In this document: positions 9,872 to 19,701 of the stretch, one piece after another | Position numbering within the stretch: the stretch's first letter is position 1 | Layout of the letters: each line of letters begins with the position of its first letter | Assembly: GCF_000330505.1 (NCBI RefSeq) | Contig: NW_004440189.1 | Location: 229,510-293,509, forward strand | Origin: Entamoeba invadens IP1 | Lineage: Eukaryota > Evosea > Mastigamoebida > Endamoebidae | Length of the DNA stretch: 64,000 nucleotides | Direction of reading: 5' to 3' | The notes under the pieces: model-generated | What the model saw: the letters and a program-made list of their open reading frames with translations, nothing else | What the model was told of the DNA's origin: nothing | Database searches by the model: none | Translations under genes and position numbers: made by a program

Positions 9872-11501
9872 ATGTCTAACATAAGAATTCCTTCAGTTTT
9901 AGAAGATGCTAATAGGGGTGATATCCTAAAATATTTTGATGAACAACAAAAAATAATTACTGCAAATGATGGTGTACATGATGCAAGAATGATAACTGTA
10001 AATGCTTATCAACAACAAGTTCCATTTAAATCTTCAGCTCATTCTAAGATTCAAATTACAGATCCATCTTTTCATGTAACTAACATTGATAAATCATATT
10101 TATCTGCAACAATAAAGTTATTACTTAAATTAATTCCAGAAACTACAAAGACTCCAACCGATACTATTGAAAAAGAATCAAATGCAGCTCAAGTATTTGT
10201 TGGATTAAAAGATTCAACACAATGGTTAGATAGTCTTAAAATTAATTGGAAAAATGGTTCTACTTATTATGAAAACACTAAGATGATTTATGAAACAACT
10301 ATTGCTGCAAATTGTAGAACTCAACAAGAAAAATTATCAAGACCAAGTGTTTATTCAACTTAGGAATCTGCTTGGAAACATCAAAGTAATGTATGTGGAT
10401 GTTTTGTTAAACTTGATGATCTTATTAGAAATACATCATTTGAGGTAGAAATGAAAATAATTATTCCTTTAGATAATTTCTTACCATTACAATCTTTTAC
10501 TAGTTATCCAAATGCTATATTTAATGAATTTGAACTTGATATTAAGCAAAGAATTACTCAAAACTTTGTATTCTGTCAAGTTGATCCAGATGTGTTAATA
10601 ACTGAATATAATGAGAATCATAACTCAGATTCTCAAATTACAATGTTAGCTGCTTTCAAGAAAGGCTTAACTAAAGAATTTACTCAATGTGGTGATAAGG
10701 CAATGATGTTATGTTATTGTAAAGTTGATTCTACTTCAACATTTAGTCAATTTGATGGTACAATTCAAGTTATGGAATCTACTTGTACATTATTTCAATC
10801 TGTTATTAATGGATTTAATGTTAAGGATTCAGTTTTAAGAGAATTATATGATAGATATAGTAAACAACCATTATATGTTCCAGCTCAAATAACAACTGAA
10901 TATGATTTTCCACCAAATCAAACACCATCTAAGATTAATTGTTCAAATATGATGTCATATTTAAATACTAGTATGTTATTCTTCTTATTCCCAAGAACAT
11001 CTAATCAATGTACCGTATCTAAGAATCCACATATTTCTGATATTAAGGTTATAACTGCTAATAGAACTATTCCTGATCAACAAATGGATTCATTAAGTAG
11101 TGAATTTGTTGAATTCCAAGTTGCAAATACTAATTTTGATACATTATTCGCATCACCTAAATCATTTATTAATTCACTTACTTTTAATGAATATGATTCA
11201 TCTTTATTAAATAAACGAAAAAAAATATTTAGAAGATGCTACTGATTTTATGATGTCAATTCCTTTAGAAAGATATGGATCTGGATGTTTCTTTGATGGT
11301 ATATATAGTACTTCGAATATTCAATTAACATTACAAGCAACACCTATGTATGGAATAGATAATCCATATATCAAACCAGATGGTAGTAATTTAAATACTA
11401 ATGCAATTAATATTATTTTATTAAATGATGCTATGTGGTCTTTAACACCAAATAAAGTTGAATTACTCACTAATGTTGATTTAGATACTATGTTCAAGTA
11501 A
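9872..11501 (+). pseudogene. Polinton putative major capsid protein gene, broken by one stop and one frameshift
   Basis: Putative double jelly-roll major capsid protein, about 540 residues if whole, in the expected place and size range for a Polinton. The first part reads 9872-10360 and meets TAG at 10361-10363. The same frame then continues without further stops to about 11217, where a run of eight A (11218-11225) shifts the reading. The C-terminal part continues in the next frame to the stop at 11501. That part has the beta-rich LERYGSGCFF and IQLTLQATP segments expected of the second jelly roll. The remaining sequence is well preserved, so either the inactivation is recent or the two lesions are read errors. 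The capsid call rests on context and fold-like pattern. Confidence 0.7.
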
Positions 11502-11614
11502 ACTATATTGAATTGTATATTTATATTTTTAGTAATAAAGAAGTATAAGCATTTATTTTTAGTAATAAATGGAACAACTTCTAAAGAAGTTTAAACATTT
11601 TTTATTTATAAAAA

Positions 11615-12502
11615 ATGGAAGTATTTTCAACAGCTTATCAAGATAAAAGTAAAAATAGTGTTTTTTGCACATCATATTTTAATCCTTCTACAATAACATC
11701 AAATGAAATTAAAACTGATAAAATTACAAGCATAGATGGAACAGTAAGTATAAATACAAAAGATATTTCTTCTACTGATTATGTAAATTCTGAAATATTA
11801 ACATATTATAATAAATCTAAAAGTTATAGTGATAATGTAGCATTAGTATGTAATACATATTCAGATATGATTGCCTCATCATGTAATGCGTACAGCGACA
11901 ATGTTGGTTCTAATTGTAATGCGTACACAGATACAAAAATAGCTTCAATACCAACTCCAAAAATAATATATCCATATCCACATATAATTTCCCAAGACAC
12001 AACAACATATAAAAATGTTACTTATTCTATTAAATCAGAAACTGATAAAACTGCATATTTTAGAATAAAAATTGATAATGTTACAGAATTCTTAACAACA
12101 AATAGAATAGTAAAAGTAGTTCCATATGTAATTATTAATAATGAAATTTATAAAGTTATTGAACAAGTTAGTGGTGGAAGTATGTTGAATGGAAAAATAT
12201 ATACAACAGTACAAAATCTATTTAATATAAATGAGCATCCAATAATAATAATACCAGATACAGTTGGTTATTTATGGGGTGATGGATATTATTGTTTTAA
12301 TTATTTCAGTTTATATTTACCAAAGAATTTTACATCAAATAGTAATTTATCATCAATAACAACTAAACCAATATGTGTTTATTTATATTGTAATCTTAAT
12401 AATTTATTTTATCCTGGTATTAGTTATTCAGGAAGTAATCCAAATTTAATGTGGAGTAATATAAATATATATAATAATGGAATATATCTAATAGAACCAA
12501 AT
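11615..12502 (+). CDS. Polinton fibre-like protein, 3' end lost in gap
   Basis: At least 296 residues, cut by the N gap. The N-terminal 95 residues contain three tandem copies of a short unit built on CN(A/T)YSD, spaced 12-13 residues apart, as in the shaft region of trimeric fibre or tail-spike proteins. The remainder is beta-rich, with many Tyr, Asn and Ser and a Gly-rich turn (VSGGSMLNGK), like a receptor-binding head. It follows the capsid gene in the same direction. A host-attachment fibre is the natural guess. Upstream, ATTTTTAGTAATAAA-like sequence is repeated at about 11525 and 11555. Confidence 0.55.
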
Positions 12503-12602
12503 NNNNNNNNNNNNNNNNNNNNNNNNNNNNNNNNNNNNNNNNNNNNNNNNNNNNNNNNNNNNNNNNNNNNNNNNNNNNNNNNNNNNNNNNNNNNNNNNNN
12601 NN
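12503..12602. other. Scaffold gap (100 N) inside the Polinton
   Basis: Exactly 100 N, a conventional placeholder. The converging 3' ends of the fibre-like gene and the minus-strand structural gene both run into it. Further genes could be hidden here. Confidence 0.99.
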
Positions 12603-13467
12603 TGATATTTGGAATATTAGATTTTAAATTATCTATCAATTGTTTATATTCTTCATAACCTCCAGCAAAAGATGATGAAATACCTTTCATTATTTGTTTA
12701 AATATTTCTGTATTATCTTCACTATTAATAATTCCAGGTAATAATGAAGACATTAATTGATCAGTAATTTTTTTATACCAATTATCACTTTTTATGAAAT
12801 TTAATTTTACTTTAAATACTGGTGATAATATATTTTCTCCAAAAAGTATTGAATTAATTACATTTCCAATTACTTGACTACCTAATGAAATATATTCAGG
12901 ATTTAAAATTTTAGATAAATATTCTCTAATTTTATAATCTACAGTATTAAGTGATTTTGAAAATCCACTACCTTGGCCAACTCTTGCATATCCATCAATA
13001 TTTTCATTTACTGGTAATAATCCTAGATAATTTAAATAAGGAACTTCTTTTCTTTGATATTTATTATATTGATCATAATATTTCTTTTGGTATGGTCTTT
13101 GTGAATTACCTGGTTTTGAAACATAAAATTCATTAAAAGCTTTAATATGATTTGTACTGTCTACTCCAATATAATCATCTATTTGATCTCCATCCAAATC
13201 ATACTTATAAGGAATTAAATTATTATTGGAACAATAAACACGAAAAGCTTTTGGATCTAAATGTTCTTTATTGTATTTTAATTGATATTTATCAGTAGCA
13301 AGATCTGTTCCACCTAAATTTAGATATTTAGAACTTACTCCAGCTGGTTCCATAGTTGAAAAATCGATAACATCTTGATTATCATATCCCTTTTTAATTC
13401 CAAAACCATCAATTTTTGGTGCTAATTTTGTTACGCCATATCCTTTGTCATAAAATTCTTTACTCAT
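12603..13467 (-). CDS. Polinton putative virion structural protein with Asp-rich loop, 3' end lost in gap
   Basis: At least 288 residues. The N-terminal region has KYDLDGDQIDDYIGVDST, an Asp-rich loop like calcium-binding DxDxDG loops, followed by KAFNEFYVSKPG. This D-rich, then aromatic arrangement occurs in minor structural proteins of some large DNA viruses and Polintons, but I cannot name the family with certainty. A central Gly-rich segment (ARVGQGSGF) and a hydrophobic helical region (VIGNVINSILFG) follow. It lies immediately upstream of the integrase gene on the same strand. Its C-terminus is in the gap. Confidence 0.5.
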
Positions 13468-13505
13468 TTATTATGAAAAAAATTAAAAATTTGAAGTCAA
13501 ATAAT

Positions 13506-15137
13506 TTATAAATCATGTATTCTAGAAGTCTTTTCTAATAAATATCTAGATACAATTTTAGTTTCGTAATTATCATTATCTTCATTATAAATTTCATAAT
13601 TATTTCCATATGGAAAGGAAATTTTCCAATTTTTAGAATCAATATAATTATTATTTTTTCTTAAATTTCCATCTTCAACATCAAATAAAATAACATCTTC
13701 TTCATTGATAAAATTATATTTTGAATTTTTTAATTTATTTCTTATTTTTTGATTATAATGTTGACAATATGATATAATTATTCTCTCTAACATTTTATCA
13801 TTTTGTACCATTTTAGGTGTTATGTAACTAGGATCAATATAATAAAAATTATATATTTTACCACATTCTTGAAATATTTTTACTAAACCATCATGACAAC
13901 TATCATTATAATATTGCATTAATTTATATACTTCTTCTGTTGTTGGAACTGGTGTTATACGTTTTGGATCTCCTTCATTAAATAATTTACGTATTTTAGT
14001 CATGTATTGAAGTAATTCTTTTCGTTTCATGTTTTGAAATGATATAGAATTAATAATATTTTTATATTCATCATCATTTAAAATATAATATTTGACATAT
14101 AAATCTCTAATAGTTCTACATAATCTATCAATAGGAGCTGTAGAAGTATGAATTTTTGTTGCTGTAACAAATAATTTAATGTTCTTAGAATTAATATAAT
14201 CAGCAAAATCATTTGATGATATACCTCGTTCTCCATCAAATATTAAATTTGTCATTTTTAATCCTTGTTTAAATAATTCTTCAAAACCATTTATAATTGA
14301 TGATGCAGTTTTATCTTTAATAGAAATAACATACCCATATCTTGTATTCACATTTATACCTATTAGGTATGATTGTAATGGATTATTTTTATGAACTCTG
14401 TGATCAAAATTTATTTTTACAGATGGTTTATCATATTTTTGTTGAGTTACTCTCTTATCTTTATCAGAGAAATACAATATATCAAACATATAAGTATTTG
14501 GTATTGCAACAAATTTATAAGCAAAATTTTTATTATAAAATGAATATTTAGGTGGAGATGGTTTAAAATTATTAGCATAAATTATATCTTTGTTATTGAA
14601 ATAAGTATATATATTTTTAGCTAATGATGGAACATGTTGATTCATGTCTACATTAAATAATTGTTTTATTGTTCTATCTTTCTTAAAATAATTAGTTGGT
14701 GGATAAGTAGCTATGGTAGTGGTTGTACCATGTGGTTGAATTGACGAGAAACTCACGCCGAAGGCTGACGGTTGAGGTCTTAATTCAGCATTTAATTGAA
14801 TTTCTGGTGTTTGTTTAATTTCTTTAACTTCTGGTTTAGGTGTATTTGCATCTTTTTTAAATTCATGTGAACCAGTAGCTTCTAGCATTTTAGATATACT
14901 TGCATTTATACTTCGTTTATTATTAATGTATATATCATATATATCATCTAATAATTTTTGTGTTCTATTATTACTAATATTAAAATAATTATAAATACCA
15001 GAATAAAAATTTTTTAAATTGTGTTTTGAGTTAGTATTAGGATTAATCCCATATAATTTATCTCTATTATTATATGCATATTCTATTTTATTTTTATAAG
15101 TATTATAAAATTTAGATAATTCTTGTTCCTTTGACAT
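13506..15137 (-). CDS. Polinton rve integrase with DD35D triad
   Basis: Retroviral-type (rve) integrase that would insert the element. It has 543 residues. Residues 1-160 form an N-terminal extension, part helical and part Pro/Thr-rich. The catalytic core has Asp219 in MFDILYF and Asp301 in LIFDGERGIS. In the segment APIDRLCRTIRDLY, where Polinton integrases have ERxNRTxK, the catalytic position is Asp337, not Glu. Exactly 35 residues separate Asp301 and Asp337, so the alignment is firm. The C-terminus (about 475-543) looks like the SH3-like DNA-binding end. The gene is intact, 11 bp downstream of the polymerase stop on the same strand. It may be a natural variant or a weakened enzyme. Confidence 0.85.
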   Translation of the reverse strand: MSKEQELSKFYNTYKNKIEYAYNNRDKLYGINPNTNSKHNLKNFYSGIYNYFNISNNRTQKLLDDIYDIYINNKRSINASISKMLEATGSHEFKKDANTPKPEVKEIKQTPEIQLNAELRPQPSAFGVSFSSIQPHGTTTTIATYPPTNYFKKDRTIKQLFNVDMNQHVPSLAKNIYTYFNNKDIIYANNFKPSPPKYSFYNKNFAYKFVAIPNTYMFDILYFSDKDKRVTQQKYDKPSVKINFDHRVHKNNPLQSYLIGINVNTRYGYVISIKDKTASSIINGFEELFKQGLKMTNLIFDGERGISSNDFADYINSKNIKLFVTATKIHTSTAPIDRLCRTIRDLYVKYYILNDDEYKNIINSISFQNMKRKELLQYMTKIRKLFNEGDPKRITPVPTTEEVYKLMQYYNDSCHDGLVKIFQECGKIYNFYYIDPSYITPKMVQNDKMLERIIISYCQHYNQKIRNKLKNSKYNFINEEDVILFDVEDGNLRKNNNYIDSKNWKISFPYGNNYEIYNEDNDNYETKIVSRYLLEKTSRIHDL

Positions 15138-15148
15138 TTATATTTTTT

Positions 15149-18100
15149 TTAAAATGAACCCAAATCAGTATTAAATTTAATATTTCTACAGAATTGAGAT
15201 CTTGATTTAATTTTAAAATCTTTAGTAAATTCAAATGATGGTCTAAGTTGTAAAAGATTAAAATTAAACGATTCTCCATCATATAGTTTCTTATATAATT
15301 CTAACGGATCTTCATATTGACAATTTAATAAATTATTAGGTATACCTTTTAATCTAAGATGATATTCTATTTCATTATTTTCATTAGTTAATTTATCACA
15401 ATAAGCTTTCTTACCTAAGAAGTAAGATTCAATACTAGTAACATCACCAGATAATTCATCAAAATCTGGATGGAATTGACCCATATCAGAACCTCTAAGT
15501 ACTCTATTATATTTCTTATAATATTCATCTTCTAATTCGTTAATTCTTGATTTTAAAATATGCATAGAATCAGTATCTTGATAATAAATTGGAATATTGA
15601 GATCTTCTGCTAAACACATAACTTCATTCATAATTCGTTTTGACATAGTAAGAGTTTGAACACCAATAAGATTTGGTACAAAGAAATCATCAAAACTTTT
15701 ATTACATTCAAAACATCTAATATTTTCAGCAACATCATAAAATGATTTAACTAATAACGAATTCTTTCTTAAATATCTATCAGCATCATACTGAATATCT
15801 CCTTTCTTATTTTTAACAGATATTTGTTTATATACAAGATCAGATTTAATGGGTTTTTGAATAGTTTTACCATATGATGAATTCATAATTAATTTAAATA
15901 CTTCTTGAACTGGATTACCTTGTTTCTTAAAATCTCTTCTTAAATTATATAATTTAGCCATCTCATTTGATAATAAATCAGACTTATTACCAGTCCAATA
16001 ATAACCTCTAATTATTTTATATTCAATCTGTTGGAATTTAATAAGATCTTCTAATAATATATTATCAACTCTCATAACACAAGGTTCATTAGTATTATGA
16101 TTACCAGTTTTATCTTTTTTAACAATTAATGGGAAATGTAATTTCTTATTTACTTTAGTAATATCAATATCAACAATAAAAGCAGAAATAAATTTACTTT
16201 CAGTAGGTTCTAATTGTTGTTCATCCATAAGGTGATTAAGTAAATAATCATTAATTAACATATTTTCAGGAATAACAATTGGAGAACCGGTTGCTAATTT
16301 TAATCTATTAATAGCTGAAGGATATAATGAACAAGCATCATAATCATATAATTCATCATTTACATACCACTTTTTATTATCTCTAGTCATACATCTACCT
16401 CCATAAATAGCTCCTTGAATAAATTCTCTAACTTTTCCTCCATATTCTTTTAAATTATTTATTTTTGAATATACGTTATGCTTAAAGTAAGTATTAGCTA
16501 AAGAAGCTGCTGAAATTACTTTATCGACATCAATATTTAAATATTCTAAACACATATCTCTAAATTTGGAATGACCTTGTTTTAAGATTCTAACATCTTG
16601 ATTACAATAGAATACACAATAAGCTTTCATATTGAAATGATATTCATCCGTTCTACAATTATCAATAGAATCAATATTCTCAACAAATAATTTAAATTGA
16701 TCTTCATTCCATTGTTGTATTTCGTATAAATCAGCTTCTAATATATTTCCAATATTAGTTTCAACACGTTCTTGATTGTACGACGTTTCACGTCTGAGGC
16801 CCCCTGGTCCGTAATAATTATAAGGATAGATCTCTTTTTGAATATTAGATAAGCCAAACATCTTTGGAAAAGAGGCTAAACTAGTTGAAATTAAAGCATA
16901 AGAATCTTTAAAAGTTAATTGTTTACCTTGAAATTTAAGAGTCATTTGCATGATTTTACCTGATTTTTTAATACATCTATTAACACCATATTTAGCAAGG
17001 AATGAACCATCATATTTAAGATTATGAAAATAACAAACAGCATTATGAGGTAAATCACATAAGAAATCATAAGCACAATCTTTTCCATATTTATTATAAA
17101 TCTTATCTTCGCCTCTTTTAGAATAACAAACACAATATGGATTATGATATCCTTGTGTTGAAGCTTCAAAATCAGCATACCAATAAGAATGATCTACTTC
17201 TTTTCGTTTATTTTCTTTGATTTCAATTTTTCTTGTTTCAAAAGGAAGATATTCAAGTGTATTTAATGATTGTAATACATATTCAGATAAATCCGATTTT
17301 AAATGAAAAACATCAGAAAGAGAATAAGGTTCAAATCCATTATGATCTCTAATATAAAGAATTAGATCAGATAGCTTAATAGTAGTTTTAGCACATGAAT
17401 TAGTTAAATATGAATTTCTTACCTTTCTTTGTTTATCAAACATATTATCAATACTTAAATTATTTTCTAAAGCATATTTATTCATTTCTTCTCTGTTTTT
17501 AAGATAGAATGGAGTAATAGGAATATCAATATTCAAAATATAATGATCGCCTTTCATTAAAGAATCTCTATATAAAAACATTTCTAAATTATATTTAGCA
17601 TCTTTAAGTTCACAACCATAATAATCTATTTTTCTATTCTTATGTTTGTTTGATTTATCAGTATTCTCTCTATCAATTCTAATTCTAATATGAACCGATT
17701 TACATAATTCATCTAACATTTTAGCTTTCTGATAACGACCTCTACAATGAATTAATACTAATTCTAAAGTTTCATCATCGACATTAGCTTGTTTTAAAGC
17801 ATAAGTGAAACAATTTAAATCAAATTCTGATCTAACCTTTCCATTTTCATCAATCAATGAACTGAATATTTGTGCTTTAGCAAGATATTGACCAAATATT
17901 TCAAATTCTGGTTTATAACGATAAGGGAAAAAGCTTCCGCCAGTAGTTTTATATTCTTTCACATCATCTTCTTCATAATGATATGCAGATATTTGCAATT
18001 CTAATATGAATAATGGTTCAGGAATAGTTTGTTGAACATAAAAAGTAGAATCTATAGAATCATTTACTTCTTGTTTATTGATAAAACACATGGATTCTTC

Positions 18101-18946
18101 AGAAACAGAATTAAGAAATTCATCAATGGCGTCTTTAGTATTTAGCATATAAGATTTCCATCCATCTTGACTAAGAAAATATTTATAAATTATTTCAGTA
18201 GTAGAAGGAACTAATTTAATTAAATCGTTAAAATACTCTCTCACTAATTGAATTCTTTTTAATTTTTCTCTAAAACCACATCTAAAATCTGCTTTAATTA
18301 TTTTATTAACTCTATCATAAGTTACTTTAGTGTTAATTTCCGTATGATCTTCAATTTCTTCAATCATATCTTTATATTCTTCCATATTGTTTTCATATTG
18401 TTCTTTTTCTTTCAATTCTTTAAAATAATTCTTCCTTTCATCGTTAATTCTTAATTCTTCTTCAAATTTTTTATACATATCTTCTCGCATTAAATCATCA
18501 TTATCTTCAATATTATCAAAAGAAATATTATTTAAACTCCATTCTAAATTCTTTTTGTCAAGTTCTTTTTGAATTTTTTCTTCATCTAAATCTTTGATTA
18601 ATGTTGCTTTTTTATTAATTAAACCAAAAGTTTGTTTATCGGTTTTGTTTAATTTATTGAAAACTTTTGATAAAAATGGTTGTTCTAATTTAATAGTACT
18701 TTTCTTGTTATCTTCCATTCTTTTTAATTGAGCTTCCAATTTTGCTTTGTAATGAAAATATAAATCTCTTGTTTCAATGTCCATAGCAATTAATTCTTTT
18801 CTACATTCTTTATTATTTATTTTAGTAGAAGCAGCCTTAATAGTTCCAGCTTTAATTGTGAAACAGTTTAAAATATCTTCTTCAGAATAAGTATTAGTAA
18901 AATTATAGAAATTTTTAATTCTGTATTGTTCTTTATCAGTGTTCAT
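15149..18946 (-). CDS. polB: Polinton protein-primed DNA polymerase B
   Basis: Replicative polymerase of the element, 1265 residues, intact. The N-terminal 580 residues are a long charged region, as in other Polinton polymerases, with no separate terminal protein recognised. The 3'-5' exonuclease shows YADFEAS (about 590) and FHNLKYDGSF (about 630). The polymerase domain has motif A DYDACSLYPS (about 868), motif B LIMNSSYGKT (about 1018) and motif C YYQDTDSMH (about 1120). A KKAY motif follows near 1176. The large spacer between A and B fits a TPR1-type insertion of protein-primed enzymes. The start lies inside the right TIR, and the first eight residues match the small protein at 7044. Replication would be by protein priming at the TIR ends. 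Confidence 0.95.
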   Translation of the reverse strand: MNTDKEQYRIKNFYNFTNTYSEEDILNCFTIKAGTIKAASTKINNKECRKELIAMDIETRDLYFHYKAKLEAQLKRMEDNKKSTIKLEQPFLSKVFNKLNKTDKQTFGLINKKATLIKDLDEEKIQKELDKKNLEWSLNNISFDNIEDNDDLMREDMYKKFEEELRINDERKNYFKELKEKEQYENNMEEYKDMIEEIEDHTEINTKVTYDRVNKIIKADFRCGFREKLKRIQLVREYFNDLIKLVPSTTEIIYKYFLSQDGWKSYMLNTKDAIDEFLNSVSEESMCFINKQEVNDSIDSTFYVQQTIPEPLFILELQISAYHYEEDDVKEYKTTGGSFFPYRYKPEFEIFGQYLAKAQIFSSLIDENGKVRSEFDLNCFTYALKQANVDDETLELVLIHCRGRYQKAKMLDELCKSVHIRIRIDRENTDKSNKHKNRKIDYYGCELKDAKYNLEMFLYRDSLMKGDHYILNIDIPITPFYLKNREEMNKYALENNLSIDNMFDKQRKVRNSYLTNSCAKTTIKLSDLILYIRDHNGFEPYSLSDVFHLKSDLSEYVLQSLNTLEYLPFETRKIEIKENKRKEVDHSYWYADFEASTQGYHNPYCVCYSKRGEDKIYNKYGKDCAYDFLCDLPHNAVCYFHNLKYDGSFLAKYGVNRCIKKSGKIMQMTLKFQGKQLTFKDSYALISTSLASFPKMFGLSNIQKEIYPYNYYGPGGLRRETSYNQERVETNIGNILEADLYEIQQWNEDQFKLFVENIDSIDNCRTDEYHFNMKAYCVFYCNQDVRILKQGHSKFRDMCLEYLNIDVDKVISAASLANTYFKHNVYSKINNLKEYGGKVREFIQGAIYGGRCMTRDNKKWYVNDELYDYDACSLYPSAINRLKLATGSPIVIPENMLINDYLLNHLMDEQQLEPTESKFISAFIVDIDITKVNKKLHFPLIVKKDKTGNHNTNEPCVMRVDNILLEDLIKFQQIEYKIIRGYYWTGNKSDLLSNEMAKLYNLRRDFKKQGNPVQEVFKLIMNSSYGKTIQKPIKSDLVYKQISVKNKKGDIQYDADRYLRKNSLLVKSFYDVAENIRCFECNKSFDDFFVPNLIGVQTLTMSKRIMNEVMCLAEDLNIPIYYQDTDSMHILKSRINELEDEYYKKYNRVLRGSDMGQFHPDFDELSGDVTSIESYFLGKKAYCDKLTNENNEIEYHLRLKGIPNNLLNCQYEDPLELYKKLYDGESFNFNLLQLRPSFEFTKDFKIKSRSQFCRNIKFNTDLGSF

Positions 18947-19098
18947 TTTAGGGAAATAAAAAAATGAAAAAATAATTGGAACTCTTAATCCCGAATTTTG
19001 TGAAAATTCAGATTACTCGTCCCCTCGTTATTTTAAATTATTAGAAAATATAGATAAAAATAATGTGTGCATAAAATCTACATAATTTATATACTACT
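18924..19098. repeat. Polinton right terminal inverted repeat (175 bp)
   Basis: Exact reverse complement of 6892-7066. It contains the start codon and first codons of the polymerase gene and its upstream region. The outermost bases read inward are AGTAGTATA, matching the AG terminus usual for Polintons. Confidence 0.97.
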
Positions 19099-19701
19099 CA
19101 AATTACAAATATAATTAATAGTAAACTAGAAAGATCGATACCTGAATTAAAGAAATGTCGTATATTTACCCCGAGTCAGTGGATTAAAGGTGAAACAAAG
19201 CATTGAAAAAGGCTTATGAAGACACACTTAAACATTCTGTTTGTGCACCCATACACCACTTTCCAAGTTATCCTTTGGCGTGAATCCCCAAGCGGGGGAT
19301 CCACATTCGAATTCACTCAGTACTGACAAGGAAAATGATTTTAAATAACAAATATTACTTATAAAAATCATAACATATGGTTTAAAACGGATATTTGGGT
19401 TTTTTCAACAAAAAAATAAAAGGCTATCCACACAAAATATTCCAATCCACAGGGATTCACTATTTCCGTGTGGATACGCTCTACGTTGACACTCTTAAGA
19501 AGATTCACAAAAATGATTACTGTTGCTTAAAAGTTGTTTCAAATTATAATGTATGATATTATTATAATTAAAACATTGTAAAAATCAACAGGAATAAACG
19601 AGCAACATTATTGAATTGTGAAAAAAACAAAAATTATTAAAACTCCCCACAAAAACACTTTTTTCTTTTTCTTTTTTGTGGAAAGGATCAACAAACAAAC
19701 A
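19099..19701. other. Spacer right of the Polinton with possible gene debris
   Basis: No intact gene is seen. From about 19103 to 19205 one frame stays open (with SIPELKKCRIFTPSQW). If the Polinton and one caaa are removed, this frame continues leftward to about 6824 without a stop. A few GC-richer stretches (CCCCAAGCGGGGG near 19297, a CCACAC/GTGTGG inverted pair near 19430-19473) have no assignment. The last 80 bp before the TLDc gene are T-rich. Confidence 0.4.

Larger units (their letters stand above)
6892..19098. mobile_element. Polinton/Maverick virus-like DNA transposon
   Basis: A self-synthesising DNA transposon of 12,207 bp, including a 100-N gap. It is bounded by perfect 175 bp inverted repeats that begin AGTAGT. 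Hallmark genes are present: protein-primed family B polymerase (15149-18946), rve integrase (13506-15137), A32-like packaging ATPase (8082-8831) and a putative major capsid gene (9872-11501, broken). The flanks share only caaa directly (6888-6891 and 19099-19102). A 6 bp tacaaa pair (6886-6891 and 19104-19109) would fit the usual Polinton duplication if the right end were 5 bp further out. The element is clearly more AT-rich than the host genes. At about 12 kb it is shorter than the 15-20 kb usual for Polintons. No protease gene is seen. Confidence 0.95.

Noticed and set aside
12424..12658. ORFs running through the N gap near 12.5 kb
   Set aside because: The frame through 100 N has no meaning. 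The two genes end somewhere in the gap, and their apparent tails on the far side are antisense of each other.
6892..19098. Alternative reading of the element as a linear mitochondrial-type plasmid
   Set aside because: Such plasmids have protein-primed polymerase and TIRs but not rve integrase plus A32 ATPase with capsid-like genes.
19270..19330. tRNA-like stretch with CCCC/GGGG stem and TTCGAATTC
   Set aside because: No acceptor stem, anticodon arm or matching D arm could be formed in the right order.
19618..19701. Upstream extension of the TLDc protein with a poly-Phe run
   Set aside because: It starts at GTG and translates a T-rich tract; ATG at 19702 is the natural start.
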